A stretch of 64,000 nt of DNA, taken from NCBI GenBank assembly GCA_017792365.1, contig CP051229.1, positions 2,294,001-2,358,000 on the forward strand, read 5' to 3'. Numbering within the stretch: position 1 is the stretch's first letter; every line of letters starts with the position of its first letter. The position numbers were made by a program, and so were the translations under genes. The notes beneath the pieces are model-generated. The model was not told the origin of the DNA. It made no database searches and saw nothing but the letters and a program-made list of their open reading frames with translations. Shown piece after piece: positions 1-9,315 of this stretch. The stretch is from Hyphomonas sp. GTDB taxonomy: Bacteria; Pseudomonadota; Alphaproteobacteria; Caulobacterales; Hyphomonadaceae.

Positions 1-2
1 TC

Positions 3-848
3 GACCACCTCGTCCTGCTCTGCTCGTCGATAGATGATGCGGAGGCGGCCTATTCGATACTTCTGGATCGCAGACCCGACTGGCGCTCCCGCGATTCCGC
101 AGGCTCAGCCAGCGTGTTTTTCCAGATGGAAACCATGGCCCTCGAACTCCTCGCGCCGTCGGGCTCGGGTCCGGTTGCGCGACGCCTGCATACGCTGCTC
201 GATCAGGAAGGGCCCCGTCTCGAATCGATGGTGTTCGGAACCAAGTCCATCAACGACGCCCATCGCCTGTTCGCCCGCAGGGGATTGAAGCCTGATGAAA
301 TCCAGCCCGGCGAAAGCATCGATCCTGAACACGGGGCGGCGCGGTCATGGTCGCGCTTTCGTTTGTCCGACGAAGCCACGCACGGCACGAAGATCTTCAT
401 TCTGGAGCGCGGCGAAGGCGACCCCATGACCTACAAGCCGGCAGGACCGGCGGCAGCGGCGACCCTGGACCATGTCGTCATCAACACCTTCAGCCCCGAC
501 CGCGCGCTCGCTCTTTACGGCGCGAAGCTTGGCCTGAACCTCGCGCTGGACCGCTCCAACGCCAGCTGGGACGCGCGCCTCATGTTCTTCCGGACCGGCG
601 GCTCGACCGTTGAACTCGCGCACCGCCTGTCGAAGGGCGAAAGCCACGCGCCCGACAAGCTCTGGGGACTGTCGTGGCGGGTGCCCGACATCGAGGCTGC
701 GCATGCGCGGCTGCAGTCAGCAGGTCTGCAGCTGAGCGACACGCGCCCGGGCCGGCGCCCCGGCTCGCGGGTCTTCTCCGTCAAGAGCGGGACGCTCGGC
801 GTGCCGACATTGATCCTCGCCAACGAACCGGCTAACCGGGCGACATGA
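3..848 (+). CDS. VOC-family (glyoxalase-like) protein, 5' end outside window
   Basis: The frame is already open at base 3 and reads a typical vicinal-oxygen-chelate start (DHLVLLCSS), so the true start lies upstream. The GTG at 114 that would open a shorter ORF is an internal valine. About 281 residues are visible, with two VOC modules: one at the N-terminus and a second from about residue 155 (LDHVVINTF), whose later strand carries a VELAH glutamate typical of the metal-site position. The substrate cannot be told; two-module VOC proteins of this size are often annotated only as glyoxalase-like. The stop overlaps the leuD start as ATGA, so the two genes are probably translationally coupled, although no leucine-related role is known for the family. 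Confidence 0.8.
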   Translation, partial: DHLVLLCSSIDDAEAAYSILLDRRPDWRSRDSAGSASVFFQMETMALELLAPSGSGPVARRLHTLLDQEGPRLESMVFGTKSINDAHRLFARRGLKPDEIQPGESIDPEHGAARSWSRFRLSDEATHGTKIFILERGEGDPMTYKPAGPAAAATLDHVVINTFSPDRALALYGAKLGLNLALDRSNASWDARLMFFRTGGSTVELAHRLSKGESHAPDKLWGLSWRVPDIEAAHARLQSAGLQLSDTRPGRRPGSRVFSVKSGTLGVPTLILANEPANRAT

Positions 849-1450
849 AGCCCTTCACCAAACTCACCGGCTCGGCCGCCCCGCTCCCGCTGGCGAATGT
901 CGACACCGACATGATCATCCCGAAGCAATTCCTGAAGACGGTTTCGCGCAAGGGACTGGCCGAAGGGCTCTTTCACGAGCTGAAGACGCTGCCTGACGGA
1001 TCGCCCAACCCTGACTTCGTCCTCAACCAACCGGCGTATCAGAGCGCCAGCGTCCTGATCGCCCGCGAGAATTTCGGCTGCGGTTCCAGCCGCGAGCACG
1101 CGCCGTGGGCGCTGCTGGATCAGGGCATCAGCTGCGTCATCGCGCCAAGTTTTGCGGATATTTTCTACAACAACTGCTTCAAGAACGGAATCCTGCCGAT
1201 CGTTCTCCCGCGTCAAGCGGTGGACGAACTCATGGCGCAGGCGGGCGGGCCAAACCACGTCTTTACGGTCGACCTCGAGGCGCAGACGGTCACGGGACCG
1301 GACGGCAAATCGCACGCCTTCGACATCGACCCCGGCCGCAAGGCCAACCTGATGGCGGGGCTGGACGAGATTGGCGAAACCCTGACCCATGCCACCGCCA
1401 TCGACGTCCACGAGGAGCGTCGCCGGCTGTCGGCCCCCTGGCTTGCCTGA
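845..1450 (+). CDS. leuD: 3-isopropylmalate dehydratase small subunit
   Basis: LeuD pairs with LeuC (the iron-sulfur subunit, not in the window) to isomerise 2-isopropylmalate to 3-isopropylmalate in cytosolic leucine synthesis. The 201 residues match the usual family length. Visible motifs are [12 protein letters not shown] near residue 18 and the swivel-domain signature [13 protein letters not shown] at 78-90. The ATG at 845 overlaps the upstream stop (ATGA), and leuB follows 63 bases later, so leuD and leuB likely form one unit. No attenuator is visible inside the window. Confidence 0.96.
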   Translation: MKPFTKLTGSAAPLPLANVDTDMIIPKQFLKTVSRKGLAEGLFHELKTLPDGSPNPDFVLNQPAYQSASVLIARENFGCGSSREHAPWALLDQGISCVIAPSFADIFYNNCFKNGILPIVLPRQAVDELMAQAGGPNHVFTVDLEAQTVTGPDGKSHAFDIDPGRKANLMAGLDEIGETLTHATAIDVHEERRRLSAPWLA

Positions 1451-1513
1451 TCGAAGGCTTTACCCTCGACCTGACCCTGCGCTAGAGGCCCCTCATTCAG
1501 GGAGTGGCCGCAC

Positions 1514-2611
1514 ATGAGTTCATCAGCCAGCAAGTCCAATCAGCAAACGCTTCTGTTGCTGGCGGGTGACGGCATCGGTCCCGAGGTCATCGCCGAGACC
1601 CGCAAGATCGCCGAAATCGTTGCGCCCGACCTCGTGCTTGAAGACGGCCTGCTGGGCGGCGCAAGCTTTGAAGCGCACGGCGAACCGCTTACGGCGGAGA
1701 CCCTCGATCGGGCGAAGGCTGCCGACGCGGTCCTCATGGGCGCAGTCGGAGGCCCCAAATGGGATGGCGTCGCCCGCGACAAGCGTCCCGAGGCGGGCCT
1801 GCTCGCGCTGCGCAAGGGCCTCGATGTCTACGCCAACCTGCGTCCTGCCTTCTGCTTTCCGGCGCTGAGCGACGCCTCCGCCCTGAAGCGCGAACTCGTG
1901 GAAGGCCTCGACATCATGATCGTGCGCGAGCTCACTTCAGGCGTCTATTTCGGCCAGCCGCGCGGCATCGAAACCCTGCCTGACGGACAGAAACGTGGCT
2001 TCGACACCCAGACCTACACCTCCAGTGAAATCCGCCGCGTTGCCCGCGTCGCCTTTGAGCTGGCGAAGGGCCGTCAGGGCAAGGGCGGCGCATTCCCGGG
2101 CGTGCTCTCCTGCGAGAAAGCCAACGTGATGGAGTCCGGCGTCCTCTGGCGCGAGGAAGTCACGAAGCTGCACGACGAGGAATATGCCAATGTGCCCTTG
2201 TCGCACATGTACGCTGACGCCGCCGCCATGCAGCTCGTGCGCAAACCGAAGGACATCAACGTCATCCTCGCCGACAACCTGTTCGGCGACATCCTCTCGG
2301 ACGAGGCGGCGATGCTGACTGGTTCGATCGGCATGCTGCCCTCGGCGGCGCTTGGCGATCCGGGAACGCCCGGTCTCTACGAGCCCGTCCACGGATCGGC
2401 GCCGGATATCGCCGGTCAGGGCAAAGCCAACCCGTGCGCCGCGATCCTGTCCTTCGAAATGGCGCTGCGCTGGAGCCTCAACCGCGAAGACGCGGCGGAT
2501 CGCATCATCAAGGCCGTCGACCGCGCGCTGACAGATGGCGCGCGCACCGCAGACCTCGGCGGCGCACTGTCGACCGCGGGCATGGGCGATGCGATCGCGA
2601 AGGCGCTCTAG
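1514..2611 (+). CDS. leuB: 3-isopropylmalate dehydrogenase
   Basis: LeuB oxidatively decarboxylates 3-isopropylmalate with NAD+, the third dedicated step of leucine synthesis. The 365 residues show the isocitrate/isopropylmalate dehydrogenase fold: [12 protein letters not shown] at the N-terminus, the metal-binding stretch [16 protein letters not shown], and the NAD-binding loop [22 protein letters not shown] ribosome-binding site lies about nine bases before the ATG. The stop codon TAG shares the palindrome CTAG with the stop of the convergent gene on the minus strand (2608-2611). Confidence 0.97.
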   Translation: MSSSASKSNQQTLLLLAGDGIGPEVIAETRKIAEIVAPDLVLEDGLLGGASFEAHGEPLTAETLDRAKAADAVLMGAVGGPKWDGVARDKRPEAGLLALRKGLDVYANLRPAFCFPALSDASALKRELVEGLDIMIVRELTSGVYFGQPRGIETLPDGQKRGFDTQTYTSSEIRRVARVAFELAKGRQGKGGAFPGVLSCEKANVMESGVLWREEVTKLHDEEYANVPLSHMYADAAAMQLVRKPKDINVILADNLFGDILSDEAAMLTGSIGMLPSAALGDPGTPGLYEPVHGSAPDIAGQGKANPCAAILSFEMALRWSLNREDAADRIIKAVDRALTDGARTADLGGALSTAGMGDAIAKAL

Positions 2612-3093
2612 AGCGAGCGCGTCTCGATCCAGGCGGACAGCATCTGGCGCGCCTCGCCCATCCAGCCGGGCTTGTCGGCGATCGAATGGGTATCGGCCGG
2701 ATACAGGCCGTCGCATCGGGCCGAAGCCGCAATGGCGGTCAGGGTGCCCGGGGCAATCAGCTTGGGCTCAGGCTTGTCGTCGCTGAAGACGAGCGTTCCG
2801 TCCGGCGCATAGCGTTCCCGTTCGCCGAGTACCACCTGCCCGCTGGCGCAGTCGATCGTCATGCCGGGATATTCCTGCCAGGCAACCTCTGCCCCTTCCC
2901 ATTCGATCTCGTTTTCTCCGTAGATGTAGACCAGCCGCACCTGCCTGAGATCGCCGGACTCCGACTGCCCGGTCTCATGCAGGTAAACGGAAAACCGGTC
3001 TTCGACCTGCAGGAGCTGGCTCCATTGCGGTCCCTGCGCCGGCGCGCAGCTCGCTAAGCTGAGTAGAACGGTGAGACAACTGAAGCGGATCAT
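2608..3093 (-). CDS. Putative lipoprotein, unknown function
   Basis: The 161-residue product begins with a short hydrophobic leader ending in a lipobox (LASC, cysteine at residue 16), so it is predicted to be a lipoprotein in the envelope. The mature part is mostly polar, with several tryptophans, and two further cysteines late in the chain that could form a disulfide. I do not recognise a domain. It is convergent with leuB, sharing the CTAG stop tetranucleotide, and lies downstream of the hybrid kinase on the same strand about 60 bases away, so it may or may not be co-transcribed with it. Confidence 0.75.
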   Translation of the reverse strand: MIRFSCLTVLLSLASCAPAQGPQWSQLLQVEDRFSVYLHETGQSESGDLRQVRLVYIYGENEIEWEGAEVAWQEYPGMTIDCASGQVVLGERERYAPDGTLVFSDDKPEPKLIAPGTLTAIAASARCDGLYPADTHSIADKPGWMGEARQMLSAWIETRSL

Positions 3094-3155
3094 GGCTACA
3101 GGATGAACTGATCCGCGCCGCGGCGCCAGCAGCCGGGATGCAACGTGTGTTGAAT

Positions 3156-5243
3156 TCAGCTCGCCTTGAAGCCGGCCACGACGTCGTCCAGCCCGGCGAT
3201 CAGGTCCTGAACCGACTTGCCCGCAGGCTTTGACCCGCTGGCAGCCGGGGGAGAGCTTTTCCGGCTCGCGGGCGGATTGCTGGCGATGCGACGCCCGACG
3301 GATGCCGGCGCATTGCGGGCAATGGCAGCGAGCACCTGCTGGATCTGGAGCGGCTTGGCGACGTAATCGTCCATGCCCGCGGCGATGTAGGCCTCGCGAT
3401 CGCCGCTCATCGCATTGGCCGTGAGCGCGATGATCGGAATTCGTCCAGCCGCGCCCTTCAGCGCCCGGATGTGGCGGGTGGCTTCAAGGCCGTCCATTTC
3501 CGGCATGTGGACATCCATGAACACCATGTCGAAGGCTTCCGCCTGGACGGCTTCAAACGCTTCGCGCCCGTTGTTTGCAAATACCAAATCATGGCCGCGG
3601 TGGCCGAGCAGAACGCGGACGACCTTCTGGTTGACCGAGTTGTCTTCAGCAATCAGCAGCCGCAGGGGCCTGTCGAACACCATTTCGGCGGACTGCGTTT
3701 CGATCTTCAGATCGGGCTCACTGCACGCAGACGCCGGCACGACGAGCCAGAACACGCTGCCCTTGCCCGGCTCGCTGGAACAACCCACCTCGCCGCCCAT
3801 CGAGATGGCGAGTTCACGGCATATGGCCAGGCCAAGCCCGGTGCCGCCAAACTTGCGCGTTGTGGACGCATCAGCCTGCACGAAGCGCTTGAACAGCCGC
3901 TCGCGCGTCTCCTCATCGAAGCCGATCCCGGTGTCGTGAACCTCGATGCGGATCTGGCCGCCATCGCGATCATGATATCGCGCGATGATCGCGACTTCGC
4001 CCTCGGTCGTGAACTTTGTGGCGTTGCCGACAAAGTTGTTCAGCATCTGCTTCACACGCAGGCCGTCGCTTAGTATCCATTCGGGCGTCGCCTCGTCGAT
4101 CTCCACCGTCAGCGCGACGCCGTTTTCCTTTGCGCGGTAGCTGTGGCTGGACACCACCTCATCGATCAGGCGCGAGAGGCTGAGCGGCGCAGTCTCGATC
4201 CTCAGCTGACCCGCCTCCAGCTTCGAATAATCAAGGATATCGTTCAGGATGCGCAGCAGCCCGTCAGCAGATTCGCGCGCGGTGGTCAGGTAATCGCGCA
4301 CATCCGCATCGAGTCCGGGTTTCCCGAGCGCGCCCTCGATCATCCCGATCACCCCGTTCATCGGCGTGCGGATTTCATGGCTCATCGTCGCGAGGAACTG
4401 CGACTCGGCGCGCGCAGCGGCCTCGGCCCTGACCCGCGCATCCTCAAGCTGGGCGTTGACTTCCCTGAGGCGCGCCGCTTCGGCGACGGTCGCCGCATCC
4501 ATCTTGCGGTCGAAATGCGCCAGCACCAGCCCGGCGATCACCAGCGCCGCCATGCCGATGGCGACGAGCATCGCCAGCAATCCCTTGGACACGAGGCCCT
4601 CTGGGTTATCCAGCATCGGCAGTGACACAATGACGGTGCCGCCCATACCCGTGTAGTGCATGCCGCAGATCGCAACCGCCATGACGCCCGACGCGATCGC
4701 GCGGTGGAGAAAGGTCTTGAGGTTCATCGCCAGCCACAGCGCGACCGTTGCAGCTGTCAGCGCGATGACAACAGACAGAGAGAACAGGCTCGGACGGTAG
4801 TAGATTTCCCCGGCGACCCGCATCGCGGACATCCCGAGGTAGTGCATGACGACCACCCCCGTCCCGACAATGGCGCCGCAAACAAGCAGACGCGAGCGGC
4901 TGGTGTTCCGGCCGAGATAGGCAACACCGCCGATCACCGCGAGGACCGCGACGAGCCCCGACGCCACGGTCGCGACCGGTTCGTAGCCCTGCTCGATCGG
5001 CAGATCCAATGCGATCATGGCGATGAAGTGCATCGACCAGATGCCGGCCCCTAGGCTGAGCCCGGCGAACCCCAGCCAGTACCGGCGCGCCGCGCCCTCG
5101 GACGCCCGCATCCGCTCAGCCATGTCCAGGGAGCAGTATGAGGCCAGCGTAGCGACCAGAAAGGACAGACCCACGAGCAGCGGATCGTGGCTCATGTCCA
5201 CGCCACAGATGGCGGAATCGAACTGCAGGCCGAATAAATTCAT
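3156..5243 (-). CDS. MHYT-domain hybrid sensor histidine kinase
   Basis: This 695-residue inner-membrane protein has, in order: a seven-helix MHYT sensor with three copies of the signature (MHF at 71, MHY at 133 and MHY at 195), a coiled-coil linker (about 245-280), a dimerisation/phosphoacceptor domain (SHEIRTPMNG, His289), an ATPase domain (N-box around 403-407, DTGIGF at 437, GGTGLGLAI at 466), and a receiver domain (EDNSVNQK, acceptor Asp577, Lys630). MHYT domains are proposed to bind copper and sense diatomic gases; that is family knowledge, not visible here. There is no histidine phosphotransfer domain, and no partner regulator is adjacent, so it must signal through a distant phosphorelay protein. 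It is divergent from the Asd-like gene across a 209-base gap. Confidence 0.92.
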   Translation of the reverse strand: MNLFGLQFDSAICGVDMSHDPLLVGLSFLVATLASYCSLDMAERMRASEGAARRYWLGFAGLSLGAGIWSMHFIAMIALDLPIEQGYEPVATVASGLVAVLAVIGGVAYLGRNTSRSRLLVCGAIVGTGVVVMHYLGMSAMRVAGEIYYRPSLFSLSVVIALTAATVALWLAMNLKTFLHRAIASGVMAVAICGMHYTGMGGTVIVSLPMLDNPEGLVSKGLLAMLVAIGMAALVIAGLVLAHFDRKMDAATVAEAARLREVNAQLEDARVRAEAAARAESQFLATMSHEIRTPMNGVIGMIEGALGKPGLDADVRDYLTTARESADGLLRILNDILDYSKLEAGQLRIETAPLSLSRLIDEVVSSHSYRAKENGVALTVEIDEATPEWILSDGLRVKQMLNNFVGNATKFTTEGEVAIIARYHDRDGGQIRIEVHDTGIGFDEETRERLFKRFVQADASTTRKFGGTGLGLAICRELAISMGGEVGCSSEPGKGSVFWLVVPASACSEPDLKIETQSAEMVFDRPLRLLIAEDNSVNQKVVRVLLGHRGHDLVFANNGREAFEAVQAEAFDMVFMDVHMPEMDGLEATRHIRALKGAAGRIPIIALTANAMSGDREAYIAAGMDDYVAKPLQIQQVLAAIARNAPASVGRRIASNPPASRKSSPPAASGSKPAGKSVQDLIAGLDDVVAGFKAS

Positions 5244-5452
5244 CGCGGCCGATTAGCCATCGACCCTTAACAATTTGCGGAAAAGCCGCCGATTGCAGAC
5301 AATATTCCCGGCGCGCGGAAAAGCTGCCACAGCCGCGATTGCGCCTGTCGATGGCGAGACCATATACAATGCCGCATCGCCTTCCGATCGAAGGAGAGAC
5401 CCGCCTCTCGTTCGATACCCGCCAGGAGATCGCAACCAGCTGAAAGGCGCGC

Positions 5453-6481
5453 ATGACGCACAAGCTTGCAATCCTCGGTGCGACCGGCCCGGTCGGCCGC
5501 CAGATTCTCGATGTTCTCGGCGAGCGCGGCTTTCCGTCGAAGGATATCATCGCCCTCGGGCGGCGCGCCTCCTCTGGCAAGGAGGTCAGCTTCGGCGACC
5601 GCCGCCTGCGGGTGCGCGACCTCGAAGACTTCGATTTCTCGCAGACCGACCTCACGATCATGGCGGTCGGCGAGAAGGCGGCCCGGCGGTTGGCGCCAAA
5701 GGTTCTGGCTGGCGGCGGCTATCTGATCGATGTGTCGCCCGCCTTCCGCATGGACGCCAACGCCGCGCTGATCGCGCCGGAGGCCAACCCGGAGGTGATC
5801 GAGAAACTAGGCGGCACACGCCTCCTGACCGTCCCGGGCGGATCATCTGCATTCCTTACGACCATCCTTCGCGCTCTGAAGGACGCTGCCGGGGTCAACA
5901 GGGCGACGGTGACCGCGCTGCTGTCAGCGTCCGAGGCCGGCCGCGCCGCGATGGATGAATTGTGGACGCAGACCAAGGGCGTCTTCGTCAACCAGCCGCC
6001 CGAACCCGATCGCTATCCACGCCAGATCGCCTTCAACCTCATTCCGCAGGCCGGCGACTTCCGCGATGACGGCGCAACCGACGAGGAACAGCGTATCGCT
6101 GACGAAACCAAGCGTATCCTTGGCGACATTCCGATCTCCGCAACTTGCGTGCAGGCGCCGGTATTTGTGGGCCACTCGCTCGTTCTGAATGTCGAGTTGG
6201 GCCGCGCGATGCCGATCGAGGAGCTGCGCGAAGTGCTGCGCGAGACAACCGGCGTGGTCGTGGTCGACAACCGGGAAGAAGAAACCTTCGTCACGCCCAT
6301 CGAAACCGTGGGGGAATGGGCGACGTATGTATCCCGCATTCGGGAAGACGCGTCGGTTCCCAATGGCGTGGCCATGTGGATCACCGGAGACAACCTGCGC
6401 AAGGCCGCGGCGCTCAACGCCGTCATGACCGCCGAGTTGCTCGCCAGGAGCGGAGCCTTCGCGCGCAAGGTCACTGAGTGA
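5453..6481 (+). CDS. Aspartate-semialdehyde dehydrogenase paralogue lacking catalytic Cys (USG-1-like)
   Basis: The 342 residues align over their whole length with alphaproteobacterial Asd: GATGPVG nucleotide loop, IDVSPAFRMD, MDELWTQTK, and a C-terminal NLRKAAALNAV. The catalytic motif NPNCST is replaced by VPGGSSAF (DNA about 5836-5858), so there is no active-site cysteine. The substrate-binding region RVPV is QAPVF, exactly as in Escherichia coli USG-1, although the following GHS histidine is kept. It therefore looks like a non-catalytic paralogue and should not be called asd without proof. The leuD-leuB neighbourhood is where true asd often sits. The stop overlaps the rarD start (GTGA). 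Confidence 0.85.
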   Translation: MTHKLAILGATGPVGRQILDVLGERGFPSKDIIALGRRASSGKEVSFGDRRLRVRDLEDFDFSQTDLTIMAVGEKAARRLAPKVLAGGGYLIDVSPAFRMDANAALIAPEANPEVIEKLGGTRLLTVPGGSSAFLTTILRALKDAAGVNRATVTALLSASEAGRAAMDELWTQTKGVFVNQPPEPDRYPRQIAFNLIPQAGDFRDDGATDEEQRIADETKRILGDIPISATCVQAPVFVGHSLVLNVELGRAMPIEELREVLRETTGVVVVDNREEETFVTPIETVGEWATYVSRIREDASVPNGVAMWITGDNLRKAAALNAVMTAELLARSGAFARKVTE

Positions 6482-7383
6482 GCGCGCCCCAAAATCCTGA
6501 GACCACGCGCGGCCTCATCGCAGCATCATCCGCCTACATGCTCTGGGGCTTCATGCCCGTCTATTTCAAGCTGGTGGAGGCGGTGAACCCGTGGGTAATC
6601 CTGGGCCACCGCGTCATCTGGGCTGTGCCGGTCGTACTCGCCATGCTGGCGCTGTCGGGTCGTCTGCAGGAAATCTCGGACGCCGTCCGCCGCCCGAAAG
6701 TGGTGTTTCCCCTGCTCGCATCCGCTGTCCTGATCGCATCCAACTGGGGCGTCTACATCTGGGCGGTGCTGTCGGACCGCATTCTCGAAGCGAGCCTTGG
6801 CTACTTCATCAACCCGCTGATGACGCTGGCGCTCGCCGCGATGCTGTTCGGAGAACGGTTCACGCGGCTTCAGATGCTCGCGGTTGCGATTGCAGCGCTC
6901 GGCGTTCTCAATCAGGCGCTGGTTGTCGGGCAGGTGCCCTGGGTGTCGCTTGCGCTGGGCGCGCTGTTCGCCCTCTACAGCGCCATTCGCAAGGTGACCC
7001 CCGTCACCAGCCGCACCGGCTTTGCAATCGAAACGCTGTGGCTGACCCCGCTCGCCCTTGCCTGGCTGGTGCTGTTTCCAGTGCAGCAGGCGGTGGCGCT
7101 TGGCGCGCCGGACTGGCCGCACTTCTGGCTGCTCATGCTGGCCGGACCCGTAACGGCGATGCCGCTGATCCTGTTCGCCATCGGGGCCCGCGCCCTGCGG
7201 CTGTCGACGATCGGGCTGCTGCAGTTCTCGGCCCCGACGCTCCAGTTCGTACTCGCACTGGCGTACGGCGAAACCTTCACGCCGGCCCACGCCATTACGT
7301 TCGGTCTGATCTGGATCGGCGTCGGCATCTATTGCGTGTCGTCGCTGCGCATTGATCGACGCGCAACCCGGCTGCCGGCGTAA
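6478..7383 (+). CDS. rarD: RarD-type EamA/DMT permease
   Basis: This 301-residue inner-membrane protein has about ten hydrophobic helices in two EamA repeats. The N-terminal stretch YMLWGFMPVYFKLV and the middle ASNWGVYIWAV are typical of RarD, a drug/metabolite transporter family member originally linked to chloramphenicol sensitivity and of unknown natural substrate. The GTG start at 6478 overlaps the stop of the Asd-like gene (GTGA), implying translational coupling. The gene ends in TAA at 7381-7383, followed by a 320-base non-coding gap. Confidence 0.9.
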   Translation: MSAPQNPETTRGLIAASSAYMLWGFMPVYFKLVEAVNPWVILGHRVIWAVPVVLAMLALSGRLQEISDAVRRPKVVFPLLASAVLIASNWGVYIWAVLSDRILEASLGYFINPLMTLALAAMLFGERFTRLQMLAVAIAALGVLNQALVVGQVPWVSLALGALFALYSAIRKVTPVTSRTGFAIETLWLTPLALAWLVLFPVQQAVALGAPDWPHFWLLMLAGPVTAMPLILFAIGARALRLSTIGLLQFSAPTLQFVLALAYGETFTPAHAITFGLIWIGVGIYCVSSLRIDRRATRLPA

Positions 7384-7705
7384 TGATCATTTCAGACAGA
7401 AAAAGACCCGACGCTCAAAGCTGAGGCCGGGTCGATGAAGTTAACCATGCATGATCCGCGAGAAGCGGCTCGATCCAACTTCAGCAAGTCCCGCGCCAGT
7501 AACCTATCCGGCAATCTCGTTCGGCGTCGCTGCGGCAGGTCCGTCCGATCTTCACGATCCCCAAAATGCTATCTTAAGCTTTTGCGATCAAAACTTCGGC
7601 AACCGGGTCAAGAGGCCGGTTGGGGACACGTTTGAGGACTGCACGACAGGCGACAACCTGCAGCGCACCTCGGGGCAAATCGCGATCAGAACGACCGGAA
7701 CTGAA
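7384..7705. other. Non-coding gap with two stem-loops; possible minus-strand small RNA
   Basis: No convincing protein gene is present: the plus-strand frame reading through here lacks coding character, and the next gene most likely starts at 7706. Two inverted repeats stand out. One is CAACCGG/CCGGTTG at 7600-7622 with a nine-base loop. The other is GACCCG/CGGGTC at 7405-7433, which in minus-strand sense is followed directly by five T residues. No minus-strand gene ends here, so an untranslated minus-strand transcript of roughly 200-250 bases is a possibility. Confidence 0.4.
7400..7433 (-). terminator. Intrinsic-terminator-like hairpin, minus sense
   Basis: Stem GACCCG (7405-7410) pairs with CGGGTC (7428-7433), with an inner CTCA/TGAG pairing. 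Read on the minus strand the stem is followed by TTTTT (complement of 7400-7404). There is no T-run on the plus side, so it fits a minus-strand transcript better than the end of rarD. Confidence 0.5.
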
Positions 7706-8119
7706 ATGATGGACGCAGCGCACGACCAATTCGAAGCGCCGGCCGAAGAGCCAGCTGAAGCGCCGGAATGGGCCGAAGCCCGCCGGGACTGGCGCGCACA
7801 GGCTGACACGGCGCTGGCAGACCTCTGGGAAAAGGCGCGCGACGCAATTGCTGGCGACCTGAAGCGCGAAGACGTCTACGCCCCTGTCCACGACCTCGCG
7901 GGCCTCGCACCTGTGTTCCAGTATCACCTGGTCGGCAACATGGCCCGCGCGCTGATGGAACGCCTGCGCGGCGGACCAGACGTGATCGACGATCAGATGC
8001 TGCTCGTGGTGAAGACCTACCTGACGGCGCTCGACGCGGTGCACAAGCGCGACGTTCGTGGCGAACCGGACAGCGAGGGCTCAGCGCTTCTCGCCAAGCT
8101 CGCCTCCGTCTGCGCCTAG
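7706..8119 (+). CDS. Hypothetical protein, 137 residues
   Basis: I chose the ATG at 7706 because the open frame upstream of it (from 7451) overlaps a hairpin region and has an amino-acid composition unlike a real protein, whereas from 7706 the product is acidic and helix-rich. It contains an Ala/Glu/Pro stretch (about residues 7-20), then likely amphipathic helices (WRAQADTALADLWEKARDA, NMARALMERLRGG, QMLLVVKTYLTALDAVHKRD). There is no signal peptide or membrane segment. I do not recognise the family; a histidine-phosphotransfer-like or chemotaxis accessory bundle is conceivable but unproven. The stop shares CTAG with the convergent serine hydrolase. Confidence 0.6.
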   Translation: MMDAAHDQFEAPAEEPAEAPEWAEARRDWRAQADTALADLWEKARDAIAGDLKREDVYAPVHDLAGLAPVFQYHLVGNMARALMERLRGGPDVIDDQMLLVVKTYLTALDAVHKRDVRGEPDSEGSALLAKLASVCA

Positions 8120-9239
8120 AGACATTCGTACAGTGCGGAGATGATCCGCGTGCGCCTCGCATCCTCCAGCAGGTGCGAGCCCTGTCGGTTCATCACGTAC
8201 GCTGCCGACAGTCCGCTGTCCGGGTCGCCCAGCGCGCCGGAACCGCCCCAACCCGAATGGCACAGCGTCTCCGGGTTCGGTCCGTAGATCAGCGGCAGGT
8301 TCCGCATCACGCCCGCGCCGAACGCAACCCGCCCGGGCAGGATGCGGTCCGGACCTGACACCCGCTCGCGCGTCAGCGCTTCCCATGTCTCTTCTGATAT
8401 GATCCGCGTCTCGCCGATCATGCCTTTCAGCGCAAACGCCGAGTAGAGCTGCGCCACTGCCGCCGCCGTGCCGTGGCCGTTGGCCGACGGAATCTCCACG
8501 CGCCGCCACTCCGTCGCCGAGCGATTTGGCGCCGACCAGGGCGACAGGAAAGCAGCCTTCAGCGCATCGTTCTGCGCGCCGAACTTCGTGATCTCCGTCG
8601 GCTTCTTCATCTGGGCGCAGCGGCCATGCTCGCTGTCCGGCGTGCCGATCCGGTAGTCGATGTCGAGCGGCGCGCAGATGTCCTCGCTCAGTATCGTCCC
8701 AAGTGTCCGACGGTCGACGCGCCGCACCAATTCTCCGGCGATGTAGCCCCACGTCAGCGGATGGTAGCCGGACCCCTCTCCGGGTTTCCACATCGGGGCC
8801 ATCTCGGCGATGGCGGCGGCGGTGGCTGCAGGATCGAGCCAGATGTTCGGGTCAATAGCATCGGCAAAACCCGGCAGGCCGCCCGGTGCGAGAGCACTTC
8901 CGCGACGGTGAAATCGCCTTTGCCGTTGGCGCCGAATTCCGGCCAGTAATCGGCAAGCGGCGCGTCGTAGTCGACATGTCCGCGATCTGCCAGCAAGGCC
9001 ACGACGAGCGCCGCTGTCGGCTTCGTGGTCGAATAGACCGGGCACAGCGTATCCTCGGTCCACGGCCGCGTCTTCGCCCGGTCCATGAACCCGCCGACGA
9101 GATCAACGACCTTCCGGCTTCCGACATAGGCGGCGAACCCGGCGCCAAGCTCGAGATCGTCCTCGAAATTCTTCTCGAACGCCTCCCGGACAGGCTCGAA
9201 TCCACGCGCAACGAAACCGGTTGAAATGCTCATGACCAT
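8116..9239 (-). CDS. Serine hydrolase, beta-lactamase/esterase family VIII (frameshifted)
   Basis: Two overlapping minus-strand frames join into one protein of about 374 residues. The first (start 9239) carries the active-site S-x-x-K as YSTTKPTAA. The second supplies the second catalytic Tyr region (YHPLTWGYIAGELVRR) and the C-terminal part with HSGWGG. The junction lies near 8876-8884, where HRA should continue as GLPGF; one base is missing in the run of C and G. Length 1124 plus one is a multiple of three. Family VIII esterases and class C beta-lactamase-like proteins share this fold; the substrate is unknown, and with no signal peptide it is probably cytoplasmic. The break is probably a sequence error but could be a real inactivation. 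Confidence 0.8.
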
Positions 9240-9315
9240 GGATTGGAGGCGGGCGCGCCCATGGTCAAGAACCAGTCGGCGTCCTAGCGTCGCTGCATCA
9301 GGGGAGACTCACCGC

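Noticed and set aside
5453-6481. Annotation as functional aspartate-semialdehyde dehydrogenase (asd)
   Set aside because: The catalytic cysteine motif is absent in an otherwise intact frame.
9195-9205. TTCGAATCC-like T-loop sequences suggesting tRNA genes
   Set aside because: They fall inside protein genes and no acceptor stem or anticodon arm can be folded around them; no tRNA was found in the window.
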